NCBI RefSeq assembly: GCF_015775515.1
Contig: NZ_CP065383.1
Location: 372,001-436,000 of the forward strand
Direction of reading: 5' to 3'
Length of the DNA stretch: 64,000 nucleotides
Source: Atribacter laminatus
GTDB taxonomy: Bacteria; Atribacterota; Atribacteria; Atribacterales; Atribacteraceae
Shown: piece after piece, positions 18,259 to 27,304 of the stretch
How the letters are laid out: each line of letters begins with the position of its first letter
Position numbering within the stretch: the stretch's first letter is position 1
Notes under the pieces: generated by a model
Told to the model about the DNA's origin: nothing
The model's input: the letters and a program-made list of their open reading frames with translations, nothing else
Database searches by the model: none
Program-made: the position numbers and the translations under genes

Positions 18259-18287
18259 AGTATAAACTTTCATCACCGGATTTTCAA
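18259..18287 (-). promoter_or_regulatory. Sigma-70-type promoter for the decarboxylase gene
   Basis: On the minus strand TTGAAA (18287-18282) and TATACT (18264-18259) are separated by 17 bp, close to consensus. Predicted start is near 18252, giving a leader of about 120 nt before the decarboxylase ATG. Confidence 0.6.
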
Positions 18288-18295
18288 GAGTTTAG

Positions 18296-18345
18296 AACCA
18301 TCGAGTCAACAAAATTTTTAGACGACCGCTGCTGGCTCGATGGTT
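18296..18345. repeat. 10-bp inverted repeat with 30-bp spacer upstream of decarboxylase promoter
   Basis: AACCATCGAG (18296-18305) and CTCGATGGTT (18336-18345) are perfect inverted copies. They lie between the transporter gene end at 18377 and the decarboxylase promoter. They could form a 3' stem for the transporter transcript or be a regulator site. No U-run follows. Confidence 0.5.
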
Positions 18346-18376
18346 ACTTCAAGTGTTCTTTAATGTCCAGCGCTAT

Positions 18377-19465
18377 TTACTGGCTTACCGGAATTTCTCC
18401 TTCTACTCCTTCGACAAACCACGAGAAAGACAAGATATCTTGATCAGACATTTTTTGCCCTTCAGCAATTTTCTCATTTCCATTTTGGTCTTTTATCGGA
18501 CCCCAGAATACATCCCAGGTTCCATTAATTATTTTTTCCTGCTCTTCTTGAACCAAGGTTTTTACTTCTTCCGGCACATCTTGGCTAAAGGAGGTAAGTT
18601 TTACAATTCCCGTATCCATACCCCACCAATCGTCAATTGGTTTCCAGTTTCCTTCAATAACCTTTTTTATTATATCGACATAAATTGTTGACCAATCCCA
18701 AACCGAGGAAGTCAGGCATTTCGTCGGAGCATAGCTGGACATATCATTGTTATAACCAATAACATATACCCCTGACTCTTCAGCAGTTTGTGGAGTTGAC
18801 CCAGAATCGGCATGCATACCAATCATGTCGGCTCCTGCATCAATAAGTGCTTTAGTAGCTTCTTTTTCTTTTCCAGGATCAAACCAAGAATAAAGCCAAA
18901 CAACCTTCACTCTTGCGTCGGGATTCGCCTTACGGGCTCCTAAGGTAAAAGCATTAATCATACGGATTACTTCAGGGATTGGATGGGCTGCCGGAAAACC
19001 AATGATATTACTTTTTGTCATGCTTCCCGCCACTAACCCCGATAGATATCGAGCTTGGTACATCCTACCAAAATAGAGACCAACATTGTCAGCCATTTTA
19101 TACCCCGAACAATGCATGAAAATTACGTCTGGGTATTTCTTAGCAACTTCAATAACCTGGTCCATATATCCAAACGATGTGGCAAAAACCAGCTGCGCTC
19201 CGTTTCGAACAAATTGTTCCATAACTCGTGCACAATCTGGCCCTTCTGGGACCGATTCAGCATACATGGTCGTTACCCCGGGAAACGCTTTTTCTATTGC
19301 TTGGCGTCCTTGGTCGTGCATATAACTCCATCCCCCGTCACCAACTGGACCTACAAAAACAAAGCCAATCTTGAGATCTTCCGCTGGAATCGGATCAAAA
19401 GCTAGAGCAACCGATCCCATGGCAAAAAAAACCACCAGAATTAATAACCATACCCATTTGTTCAT
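18377..19465 (-). CDS. BMP-family ABC transporter substrate-binding protein
   Basis: Periplasmic solute-binding protein of the PnrA/BMP family, 362 residues, which usually captures nucleosides or related compounds. The signal peptide is clear (NKWVWLLILVVFFAMGSVALA). The mature part shows KIGFVFVGPVGDGGWSYMHD at the start, then VFATSFGYMDQVIEVAKKYPD and FMHCSGYK, all family-typical. I start at MNKWVW (19465) since the longer frame adds an unlikely cytoplasmic head. It is the last gene of a four-gene transporter operon. The ligand may differ from purine nucleosides. Confidence 0.9.
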   Translation of the reverse strand: MNKWVWLLILVVFFAMGSVALAFDPIPAEDLKIGFVFVGPVGDGGWSYMHDQGRQAIEKAFPGVTTMYAESVPEGPDCARVMEQFVRNGAQLVFATSFGYMDQVIEVAKKYPDVIFMHCSGYKMADNVGLYFGRMYQARYLSGLVAGSMTKSNIIGFPAAHPIPEVIRMINAFTLGARKANPDARVKVVWLYSWFDPGKEKEATKALIDAGADMIGMHADSGSTPQTAEESGVYVIGYNNDMSSYAPTKCLTSSVWDWSTIYVDIIKKVIEGNWKPIDDWWGMDTGIVKLTSFSQDVPEEVKTLVQEEQEKIINGTWDVFWGPIKDQNGNEKIAEGQKMSDQDILSFSWFVEGVEGEIPVSQ

Positions 19466-19536
19466 TTTCTTATGACACTCCCTTTCCTTATTTAGTAAAA
19501 TTAATGTCAAAAAAATTATACTTGATTTTGGTTCAC

Positions 19537-20466
19537 TTATTCACTTTCTTCGCGAAAATAAGGTTGACCCAAAGAAGCTGGGGCTCCAAACAGGATACCC
19601 TTGCCTTTTCCAATTGAAATAAAAATGAGGACACAAACCGTAAGAAGATAGGGAAGCATTAGAAGTAAAGGCGTTGGGATGCTCGTTCCAGTTGCTTGAA
19701 GTCTTAATTGAAAAGCTTCTACGCCTCCAAAAAGATAAGCCCCTAAAGCAGCCCGGGTTGGATTCCATATTGCAAATATAACCAGAGCCACTGCAATCCA
19801 ACCTCTTCCTGCAGTCATTGATTCAGTCCACATTTTATTATAAGCTACTGAGAGATAAGCTCCGCCTATGGCAACGATGCCACCACCAATTGCCACTGCT
19901 AAATAACGAATCCGATTAATGTTTAATCCCATCGCATCAGCAGCCCTGGGACTGTCACCTACTGCTCGTAAGTTTAAGCCTATCCGAGTCGAGATTAAAA
20001 ACCATGAAAGGAAAATAACCAGGAAAAAGGAAAAATAAACCAGCAGGTCATGATTAAAAAAAATCGGACCAACAAAAGGAATGCGGTTTAAAACTGGAAA
20101 AGGAGTTTTTAATAAACCTGGAATGGTCTTACCGATGAATGCTTTTCCCATAAGGGAGCTGACCCCGGTTCCAAATATTGTCATTGCCAAGCCACTTACC
20201 ACTTGATTGCCTCTTAATGTGATAGAAATAAAACCATGGATAAGAGTTATAAGAGCTCCTAAAATAAAGGCTGCCATTATTCCCAACCAAGGATTACCGC
20301 TCACTAAACTTACAGAAAAACCCGTGAGAGCTCCTATAAGCATTATTCCTTCTAAACCCAAGTTTAAAATTCCCGATTTTTCGATGATAATTTCCCCTAA
20401 AGTTGCAAATAAAATGGGAGTACCACTTCGAACTGCTGCAGCCAGAATGGAAACAACCATTTCCAC
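19537..20466 (-). CDS. BMP/nucleoside ABC transporter permease 2
   Basis: Inner-membrane permease of 309 residues with about eight hydrophobic spans, related to YufQ/NupQ-type permeases. Motifs include GEIIIEKSGILNLGLEGIML near residue 25, GNQVVSGLAMTIFGTG near 90, and AVGDSPRAADAMGLN near 170, the last being the loop that contacts the ATPase. It abuts permease 1 with no gap (stop to start). Function is import of the solute delivered by the downstream binding protein. Confidence 0.92.
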   Translation of the reverse strand: MEMVVSILAAAVRSGTPILFATLGEIIIEKSGILNLGLEGIMLIGALTGFSVSLVSGNPWLGIMAAFILGALITLIHGFISITLRGNQVVSGLAMTIFGTGVSSLMGKAFIGKTIPGLLKTPFPVLNRIPFVGPIFFNHDLLVYFSFFLVIFLSWFLISTRIGLNLRAVGDSPRAADAMGLNINRIRYLAVAIGGGIVAIGGAYLSVAYNKMWTESMTAGRGWIAVALVIFAIWNPTRAALGAYLFGGVEAFQLRLQATGTSIPTPLLLMLPYLLTVCVLIFISIGKGKGILFGAPASLGQPYFREESE

Positions 20467-21540
20467 TTAGCGCTCATCTCCTCTAATAAACCGTATTCGG
20501 TAATTCCTAAAAAATTCTCCCCCTAAAACAAAAAACAGTATTAATCCTTGCAAAACCAAGGTGCTAGCGATGGGTAATCGCATTACAATCTGCAGGCTTT
20601 CGCCTCCTACCTGAAGGGCACCAATAAGAAAGGAAACCAGCATAACCGAAATAGGATTCAAACGAGCCAACCAAGCAACAATAATCGCAGTAAATCCGAA
20701 TTCTGCAGTAAAACCATGCTGTAGGCGTCCCTGTAAGCCTGAAACCTCACACATTCCGGCAATCCCTGCTATTGCCCCAGATATAAACATAATTAGGACA
20801 ATATATCTTAAATAATAAATACCAGCATATTGAGCTGCTTTTGGGCTTTCGCCAATAACTTGTATTTCATACCCCCAACGGGTATAACGAAAGATAAACC
20901 AGAAAAAAATTGCAAAAAAGATTGCAATAAAGAGCCCGTAATGGATTCTCGTCCCAACGAGAAGAGGAATCCGTGCCGCCTCAGGAAAAGGAGCAGTCAT
21001 GGGAAATCCCAAGCTATCTGGGTCTTTCCACGGCCCATAGATAAAATAATCAACCAGGTGTATAGCGACATAGTTAAGCATTAATGTAGTAATAGTTTCG
21101 TTTACATTCCAACGAGCTTTTAAATATCCTGCTATAGCGGCCCAACTTCCACCAGCAATACCAGCTAATAAAAACATGATAAAAAACATCATCCAGTGGT
21201 TATCTACATAAAAATACCGAACTGCAGCAGTCGTTGCCAAAGCTCCCAAAAAGATTTGGCCGGCAGCACCAATATTCCAAACGGTGGCTTTAAAAGCCAA
21301 AGTAACCGCTATGCCTGATAGAGTTAAGGGAATGGCTTTTACAATGGTTTCACTAATTCCATACCAATCACCGAATGCGGTTTGAAACATTCCACGATAA
21401 GCTTGAAGTGGGGATACCTTGAGAAATGCTAAGAAAATTGATCCACCGATCAAGGCTAACAATACCGATATGATAGGAAGAAAAACACTTAAAAACCAGG
21501 AGGAATAAGTTCGTTTATCAACTCGAACAGAAATACTCAT
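20467..21540 (-). CDS. BMP/nucleoside ABC transporter permease 1
   Basis: Second membrane subunit, 357 residues with about nine hydrophobic spans, related to YufP/NupP-type permeases. The family motif VWNIGAAGQIFLGAL lies near residue 88 and the coupling-loop motif VIGESPKAAQYAGI near 225. The start overlaps the ATPase stop by four bases, so translation is coupled. Together with permease 2 it forms the transport channel. Confidence 0.92.
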   Translation of the reverse strand: MSISVRVDKRTYSSWFLSVFLPIISVLLALIGGSIFLAFLKVSPLQAYRGMFQTAFGDWYGISETIVKAIPLTLSGIAVTLAFKATVWNIGAAGQIFLGALATTAAVRYFYVDNHWMMFFIMFLLAGIAGGSWAAIAGYLKARWNVNETITTLMLNYVAIHLVDYFIYGPWKDPDSLGFPMTAPFPEAARIPLLVGTRIHYGLFIAIFFAIFFWFIFRYTRWGYEIQVIGESPKAAQYAGIYYLRYIVLIMFISGAIAGIAGMCEVSGLQGRLQHGFTAEFGFTAIIVAWLARLNPISVMLVSFLIGALQVGGESLQIVMRLPIASTLVLQGLILFFVLGGEFFRNYRIRFIRGDER

Positions 21541-23081
21541 GCAGAAACCTTTTGAATATTTTTTAATGGAGTTCCTGCCATCATCAAGCCTAAAACTTCA
21601 GGTGTGATCTCCTGTGGTTGGTCAACAATTCCCATGATTTCTCCTTTACATATGACGGCCAGTCGGTCACTCAAAGCAACTAGTTCTTCTATGTCTTCAG
21701 AAATTAAAAGAACCGAAGCCCCTCGGTCTCTTTCTTTTAGAATTTGTTCCCGAACAAATTTGGTAGCCGCAACGTCTAAACCCCATGTTGGATGCATAGC
21801 AATAATAACTTGAGGTGAATCGCTGAGTTCTCGCCCTAACATTAGTTTTTGAAGATTGCCCCCGGAAAGATTCTTTACCGGATAGCGACTATGAGGAACG
21901 GCAATATAAAATTTTCGAATTAAATAGCGGGCATATTGATCCACTTCATACCAATTAATTAATGATCCCTTTGAAATGGGGTTTTTCCAATACTTTTTCA
22001 AAATTGCATTTTCATCGACCATCATATTCGGAATTAAACCAACTCCACGTCGGTCAGCCGGAATATATCGAAGACCTTTATTTATAAAATGTCGGGGCGG
22101 TCGGTTGGTAAGTTCATGTTGATTTATTTTTATTTTTCCTGACTCGATCCTTCGTAAGCCTGATAGCGCTTCGCATAATTCCTGTTGACCATTCCCTGCC
22201 ACACCAGCCATTCCAAGTACTTCTCCTTGATGTATTTGTAACGAAAGATCTCGAATAACCTGAAATCCACGATCACCACGAACTTGAATATTTTCAACAT
22301 CGAAAACTAAAGGACCGGATAATTTTGGTTGCTTTTGAATCGAAAAAACAAATTTCTGCCCCATCATCATTTCCGCTAATTTTTCCTTGGTGGTTTCACA
22401 GGTAAGAACCGACCCAACTTTTTCACCTTTGCGAAGAATGGTTACCCGATGGGATAACCTCATAACTTCATCCAATTTGTGTGAGATAAAAATTATTCCA
22501 TACCCTTCCGATGCCATAAAAGCAAGCATTTTAAATAAATTCTGGCTTTCTTGAGGAGTTAATACTGCCGTTGGTTCATCGAGAATGAGCAGTTTTGCCT
22601 TCCGATAGAGCATCTGTAAAATAGCTACCCTTTGTTGTTCCCCGATCGACAATTGCCAAACAAATGACATCGGATCTATCTGAAGACAATATTTTTCCGA
22701 TAATTCCATTATCTGCCTTTTTATTTCTTGTTTGGGAAGAATTTGAGGAAGATTATTTAAACCCAAAATCATATTTTCCCAGACGGTTTGACCAGGAATC
22801 AGCATAAAATGCTGATGAACCATCCCTATTCCAGCCCGAATTGCATCAAAAGGTGAACGAAAATCACATTTTTGACCATTAATAAAAATGTTTCCCGAGT
22901 CGGGAAGGTAAAGACCATATAAAATATTCATTAATGTTGATTTACCGGCGCCATTTTCTCCTAATAAAGCATGAATTTCTCCATATTTTAAATCAAAGTC
23001 AACCTTTTGATTGGCTATAACGCTCCCAAAAGTCTTGGTGATTCCTTTCATTTCAACGCCACTCATCAACTTAACCTCCAA
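21537..23081 (-). CDS. BMP/nucleoside ABC transporter, double ATP-binding protein
   Basis: A 514-residue ATPase with two nucleotide-binding domains. The first has a normal Walker A (GENGAGKST near residue 42), the LSIGEQQRV signature and LILDEPTAVLTP. The second has a degenerate Walker A (GVAGNGQQEL near 295), which is normal for this subfamily, but keeps the LSGGNLQK signature. It powers uptake for the two downstream permeases and is the first gene of the operon. Its leader carries a TATAAT box. Confidence 0.93.
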   Translation of the reverse strand: MEVKLMSGVEMKGITKTFGSVIANQKVDFDLKYGEIHALLGENGAGKSTLMNILYGLYLPDSGNIFINGQKCDFRSPFDAIRAGIGMVHQHFMLIPGQTVWENMILGLNNLPQILPKQEIKRQIMELSEKYCLQIDPMSFVWQLSIGEQQRVAILQMLYRKAKLLILDEPTAVLTPQESQNLFKMLAFMASEGYGIIFISHKLDEVMRLSHRVTILRKGEKVGSVLTCETTKEKLAEMMMGQKFVFSIQKQPKLSGPLVFDVENIQVRGDRGFQVIRDLSLQIHQGEVLGMAGVAGNGQQELCEALSGLRRIESGKIKINQHELTNRPPRHFINKGLRYIPADRRGVGLIPNMMVDENAILKKYWKNPISKGSLINWYEVDQYARYLIRKFYIAVPHSRYPVKNLSGGNLQKLMLGRELSDSPQVIIAMHPTWGLDVAATKFVREQILKERDRGASVLLISEDIEELVALSDRLAVICKGEIMGIVDQPQEITPEVLGLMMAGTPLKNIQKVSA

Positions 23082-23391
23082 AAATGAATACCTTCCACCT
23101 TAGAAAGAACAATTTTACTCTACGAATTAAATATGGGCAAAATAAAAGTATCGCTGAACAGAATACCAAGAAAAAAACTGGTTTTTTTATACAGAGTAGG
23201 TTAAAACTTACCCTGTTGAGGGCATAAAAAGTACTCGTTGCAAATTATATCAAATATTACTGGTTGAAAAAAAGCATTATATTTATTAATATTGCACAAG
23301 TGTTACTATTTATGTTTTATCTTTCGAAATACTTCTCCAATTTGAAATATTTTATTCTCGGAATAATCCTTTAGAAGGAGAGCGATATACC
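23082..23391. promoter_or_regulatory. Divergent promoter/leader region between transporter operon and isocitrate dehydrogenase
   Basis: On the minus strand TATAAT at 23249-23244 is a likely -10 box for the transporter operon; its -35 box is weak. The predicted 155-nt leader contains an imperfect hairpin around 23195-23220 (CAGAGTAGG against TTACCCTG) followed on the minus strand by an A-rich stretch and an A7/T7 inverted repeat near 23170-23188. I could not match it to a known riboswitch class. No gene is seen. Confidence 0.4.
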
Positions 23392-24474
23392 ATGAAACAC
23401 ACCATAACCCTCATACCGGGAGATGGCACCGGTCCAGAGATCACCAATACGGTAGTCAGTGTTCTGGAAGCAACTGGTCTCGAAGTTGAATGGGATGTTC
23501 AGGAAGCTGGGTCTGATGTTCTTGAAAAATATGGAACCCCGTTACCAAATCATGTTCTTGAATCAATAAAAAAGAATAAAGTCGCACTCAAGGGTCCGAT
23601 TACGACTCCGGTTGGAACTGGTTTCCGGAGTGTAAATGTCGCTCTTCGGAAGGAACTGGATCTCTTTGCTTGTGTACGACCTTGCAAAACCTATCCAGGG
23701 GTTCGGTCGCGATATGAAAATATTGATCTGGTTATCATTCGGGAAAATACCGAAGACCTTTATGCCGGTATCGAGTTTGAAGTAAATAAAGAAACCACGA
23801 CTCATTTAATCCAAAACATAAAAGAATTAAGTGGTCACTCAATACGCAGTGATGCCGGTTTAAGTATTAAACCAATATCGGTTTTTGGTTCAAAGCGAAT
23901 TATTACTTTCGCATTTGAATATGCCCGTCAGAATAAACGGCACAAGGTCACTGCTGTTCACAAAGCGAATATCATGAAATATTCTGATGGTCTTTTCCTT
24001 CAGGTTGCTCGTCAAGTGGCAACAAGTTATCCGGATATAGAATTTGAAGATCGCATTGTTGACAATATGTGTATGCAATTAGTGCAAAAACCAGAACTTT
24101 ATGACGTATTAGTTCTCCCCAACCTCTATGGTGATATTCTTTCTGATTTAGGAGCTGGTCTGGTTGGAGGTCTAGGTGTTGCACCTGGAGCAAATATCGG
24201 CAATGACTATGCTGTATTTGAACCAACTCATGGAAGTGCTCCCAAATACAAAAACCAAAACAAAGTAAATCCTATTGCTATGATTCTTTCGGGAATGATG
24301 ATGCTTCAGTATATCGGTGAAAAAGAAAAAGCCCAGAAGTTGGAAAAAGCTGTTGCCAAGGTTATTCAAGAAAATCGTTTTGTAACCTATGATATGAAGC
24401 CTATTTCCGATCAACACCAAGCAGCCAAAACCCATGAAGTTGGAGAAGCTATTAGCCGAATTCTTACCAAATAA
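23392..24474 (+). CDS. NAD-type isocitrate dehydrogenase (isocitrate/isopropylmalate dehydrogenase family)
   Basis: A 360-residue beta-decarboxylating dehydrogenase. It begins [15 protein letters not shown] and has the substrate loop [20 protein letters not shown] near residue 80, where SVN-LRKELDL is typical of isocitrate rather than isopropylmalate enzymes. [14 protein letters not shown] near 120, [14 protein letters not shown] near 190 and [19 protein letters not shown] near 240 complete the site. It converts isocitrate to 2-oxoglutarate. AAGGAGAG precedes the ATG. FAH and AEC genes follow closely, giving a small carboxylate operon. Homoisocitrate activity remains possible. Confidence 0.88.
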   Translation: MKHTITLIPGDGTGPEITNTVVSVLEATGLEVEWDVQEAGSDVLEKYGTPLPNHVLESIKKNKVALKGPITTPVGTGFRSVNVALRKELDLFACVRPCKTYPGVRSRYENIDLVIIRENTEDLYAGIEFEVNKETTTHLIQNIKELSGHSIRSDAGLSIKPISVFGSKRIITFAFEYARQNKRHKVTAVHKANIMKYSDGLFLQVARQVATSYPDIEFEDRIVDNMCMQLVQKPELYDVLVLPNLYGDILSDLGAGLVGGLGVAPGANIGNDYAVFEPTHGSAPKYKNQNKVNPIAMILSGMMMLQYIGEKEKAQKLEKAVAKVIQENRFVTYDMKPISDQHQAAKTHEVGEAISRILTK

Positions 24475-24506
24475 TTCTAAAAATTGATTAAAAGGGGTGT
24501 CCTTCC

Positions 24507-25274
24507 ATGAAATATTTACGGTTTCTAAAACCTGATACCAATCAGTGGAGTTGGGGCATTATTGAAAAAGATTCAATCATAGAAGAATTTTCCGATTCTT
24601 ATTTTAATTCATCAGAAAAAAATGGATTTTCGCTTAATCTGTCTCAGGTAAAACTAGGATCACCCACTCTCCCATCAAAAGTTGTTGCTGTAGGCTTAAA
24701 CTACCGCGACCACATCCAAGAATTCGGCCACCAAGTTCCCGATCATCCTATCCTGTTTATCAAACCATCAACAGCGGTTCTTGAACCAGGAGGAACTATA
24801 CTCCTTCCCCAACAATCAAACCAAGTAGATTTTGAAGGCGAGCTTGCAGTGGTAATAAAACAAACTGCCTATCAGATAACCGCCCAAGATGCTCCAAATT
24901 ATATTCTCGGTTATACTTGTTTTAATGATGTCACCGCTCGTGATTTGCAGAGCATTGATGGACAATGGACCCGAGCCAAATCTTTTGATACTTTTGCCCC
25001 AATCGGTCCGTGGATAGTTTCCAAGTTAAACCCCAACCGCCTCCAAATCCTCACCCGGGTAAACGGGACAATTCGACAACAATCAAATACTAAACATCTG
25101 GTTTTCCCAATAAACGAATTAGTTGCCTATATATCTCAAATTATGACTCTACTTCCCGGGGATGTTATTGCAACCGGTACTCCATCAGGCGTTGGTCCTT
25201 TAAAACCAGGAGATCGTGTAGATGTTGAAATTGAGGGAATTGGAATTTTAACCAATCTCGTCAGGAAAATATAG
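24507..25274 (+). CDS. Fumarylacetoacetate hydrolase family protein
   Basis: A 255-residue FAH-fold enzyme. Metal-binding features are visible: VAVGLNYRDHIQEFGHQVPD near residue 65, VDFEGELAVVI near 110 with the metal-binding Glu residues, FNDVTARDLQ near 145, and GDVIATGTPSGVGPLKPGD near 220. The family includes acylpyruvate hydrolases, 2-hydroxyhepta-dienedioate isomerases and oxaloacetate tautomerases/decarboxylases. Given the isocitrate dehydrogenase and organic-acid carrier neighbours, a role on oxaloacetate or acylpyruvate is plausible but not shown. Confidence 0.88.
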   Translation: MKYLRFLKPDTNQWSWGIIEKDSIIEEFSDSYFNSSEKNGFSLNLSQVKLGSPTLPSKVVAVGLNYRDHIQEFGHQVPDHPILFIKPSTAVLEPGGTILLPQQSNQVDFEGELAVVIKQTAYQITAQDAPNYILGYTCFNDVTARDLQSIDGQWTRAKSFDTFAPIGPWIVSKLNPNRLQILTRVNGTIRQQSNTKHLVFPINELVAYISQIMTLLPGDVIATGTPSGVGPLKPGDRVDVEIEGIGILTNLVRKI

Positions 25275-25277
25275 ATT

Positions 25278-26183
25278 ATGTACCATGTTCTATTGATAAT
25301 GCTAATCCTGATGGGTTTGGGAATCGTTTTGCAGATTTTTAAAATATTCCCGCCGGGCACTGCTTCTCTACTAAATAAATTTGTACTGTATATTTCTTTC
25401 CCCTGCTTGGTTTTTCGGTCTTTACAACCAGCAACTATTGAAGCCGCTTACTGGAAAATCCCACCGTTAGCTCTTTCCATCATAACCATCATTTTTCTGC
25501 TTTCTTATGGTTGGGGAAAATACCGATTAAAATTCTCCCCGGCAAGTAGTGCAAGCTTTGCTATGGGGGCTGCTTTTGGCAACACAGCTTTCCTTGGCTA
25601 TCCCTTTGTTATGGCTTTGCTGGGTGAAAATGCGCTCCCTCCGGCAATTTTTTTTGATCAGATGGGTAACTTTTTAGTAGTCTATACTGTAGGGGTAGCC
25701 ATCTGCGCGTATAGTAAGGACCAGAAATTTTCTTTTACTAGTTTCAAAGAAATTTTAAAATTACCACCCTTTTTAGCTTTTATTGTCGCTTTGCTCCTCA
25801 ATGGGGTTTCGATACCTGCAGTCTTTATGGATTCCATAAAACGATTAGCCGATACCACTGTCCCAGTTATTATGATTGCCATTGGTTTATCGCTTTCAAT
25901 AAAGCATCTATCACGCCGTTTGGTTCCAATACTTTATGCCACCGGTATTAAGTTAGTCCTTCTGCCAATATTATTTTTAATTTTGACTCGATTCATTCTT
26001 TTTGAACCGGTAACCCGACAAGTCATGGTTATTCAATCCGCGACTCCCACTCTCATGAGTTCTTTTGCTTTAGCTTCGCTTTATTCACTTGATACAGAAT
26101 TATGTTCCAGTATTATTTTTACTACAACGATCATATCCTTTGCAACTTTACCGTTATGGAACTTTATCCTTCACTATTTCTAA
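25278..26183 (+). CDS. AEC family transporter (auxin efflux carrier/malate permease type)
   Basis: A 301-residue inner-membrane carrier with about ten hydrophobic spans. Typical features include an N-terminal helix ending in IFKIFPPGTASLLNKFVLYI, GAAFGNTAFLGYPFV near residue 95 and VIQSATPTLMSSFALASLY near 255. Relatives export or exchange malate, malonate and similar acids. It starts three bases after the FAH gene stop. Its last 30 bases overlap the 3' end of the convergent DUF3084 gene. Confidence 0.87.
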   Translation: MYHVLLIMLILMGLGIVLQIFKIFPPGTASLLNKFVLYISFPCLVFRSLQPATIEAAYWKIPPLALSIITIIFLLSYGWGKYRLKFSPASSASFAMGAAFGNTAFLGYPFVMALLGENALPPAIFFDQMGNFLVVYTVGVAICAYSKDQKFSFTSFKEILKLPPFLAFIVALLLNGVSIPAVFMDSIKRLADTTVPVIMIAIGLSLSIKHLSRRLVPILYATGIKLVLLPILFLILTRFILFEPVTRQVMVIQSATPTLMSSFALASLYSLDTELCSSIIFTTTIISFATLPLWNFILHYF

Positions 26184-27287
26184 GCGAACTCGTAATGGTC
26201 CGATGGTATAAATATCGTTTTCTGCTATAGCATTAATTAAAACTTGATCACTCAATTGAGAGAGCTGACGGCTTACATCGGTCAGGTTCAGAGCGGAAAC
26301 CAAACCGATTCTTCCTCGCTGCGGTATAATCCCCTGTTTTACGCCAAGGGTATTTAATTCACTTAAGATTTCGGTGAGTATTTGCTCAACATTGCTCTGG
26401 TCAGAATCCACACTAACTTCCTTTTGATAAACCAATTGACCAGCAGCAAAGATTTTTTTATTATCATCTAATAAAAAACGGGTAATAACTGGCTCTCCCT
26501 TTAGAGTATTCAGTGCTGAAACGAGCCGAATTACCGTCTGGTTTTGTGATAATATTAATTTTTCTAAAGCTTGATCAAAATTATCACCCATCACAAAAAC
26601 TGCCCTCTGGCTAGAACTATCTTGCCCAGCTCCCCTTCTTAATGCTAATTCGTCAGCCCTTTGCAACAAGGTAAGTAAGTAGTTTTCAGCTTCTTCTCTT
26701 GCCAACCCGGCCGGTGCAAGACCCCTTAGCATCTCTTCATCTTCCTGGAATACAATCTCACCCTGGCGAATAGCAACAATGGTTTCTTGAGTCCGTCTCA
26801 ATTCTAATTGAAGAGATTGAATTTCTTCATTGAGACTATTTCTCTGTTCAACCAGGTCATGGATATTTCCATTTAAAATTTCAACCTGACTTTCTAATTG
26901 AGATCGAGACAAAATTAAATCTTTTTCCTTTTGTTCTAACTCAGCAATCCTCTTTTGAAAATTTTCTGCTTCCTTTCTCATAACATCTAATTCCGTGTTT
27001 CTTTGTTTCACCTCATAATTTAAAGAGTCAAGCTTTTCTCTCAATTCTCTCATGCCAAACAAGGCAGTTCTTACATCCTCTGATGCAACAGTCAATATCG
27101 CCAGGGTTATAGTTGCAATCATAACTCCAGTGATAATACTCATTAAAATAGCCGTATAGCGAGGGCGCAGTTTTAATACTGATAAGCGTTGTTTACCTAT
27201 GCGTCTCCCTAAAACATCTCCTAAATAAGCAACAACTCCACTGATAATAATAATTGAAATTATGAGCAGGAAACCGGAAAAGTCCAA
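26154..27287 (-). CDS. DUF3084 domain protein, membrane-anchored coiled coil
   Basis: A 377-residue protein with two N-terminal membrane helices (FLLIISIIIISGVVAYLGDV and a second near residues 45-68), a coiled coil at about 75-165, and a C-terminal domain of roughly 190 residues. GRRIGKQRLSVLKLRPRYTA between the helices is the DUF3084 hallmark. The start is TTG at 27287 behind AAGGAGAACC. It lies just after the LptF/G gene, suggesting an envelope role, but function is unknown. The 3' end overlaps the AEC gene on the other strand by 30 bp. Confidence 0.85.
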   Translation of the reverse strand: MDFSGFLLIISIIIISGVVAYLGDVLGRRIGKQRLSVLKLRPRYTAILMSIITGVMIATITLAILTVASEDVRTALFGMRELREKLDSLNYEVKQRNTELDVMRKEAENFQKRIAELEQKEKDLILSRSQLESQVEILNGNIHDLVEQRNSLNEEIQSLQLELRRTQETIVAIRQGEIVFQEDEEMLRGLAPAGLAREEAENYLLTLLQRADELALRRGAGQDSSSQRAVFVMGDNFDQALEKLILSQNQTVIRLVSALNTLKGEPVITRFLLDDNKKIFAAGQLVYQKEVSVDSDQSNVEQILTEILSELNTLGVKQGIIPQRGRIGLVSALNLTDVSRQLSQLSDQVLINAIAENDIYTIGPLRVRLEIVKDKVP

Positions 27288-27304
27288 ATGTGGTTCTCCT
27301 TTGA

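Noticed and set aside
23160-23260. PreQ1 or purine riboswitch upstream of the nucleoside transporter
   Set aside because: A hairpin with A-rich tail is present but the conserved core bases of either class are missing.
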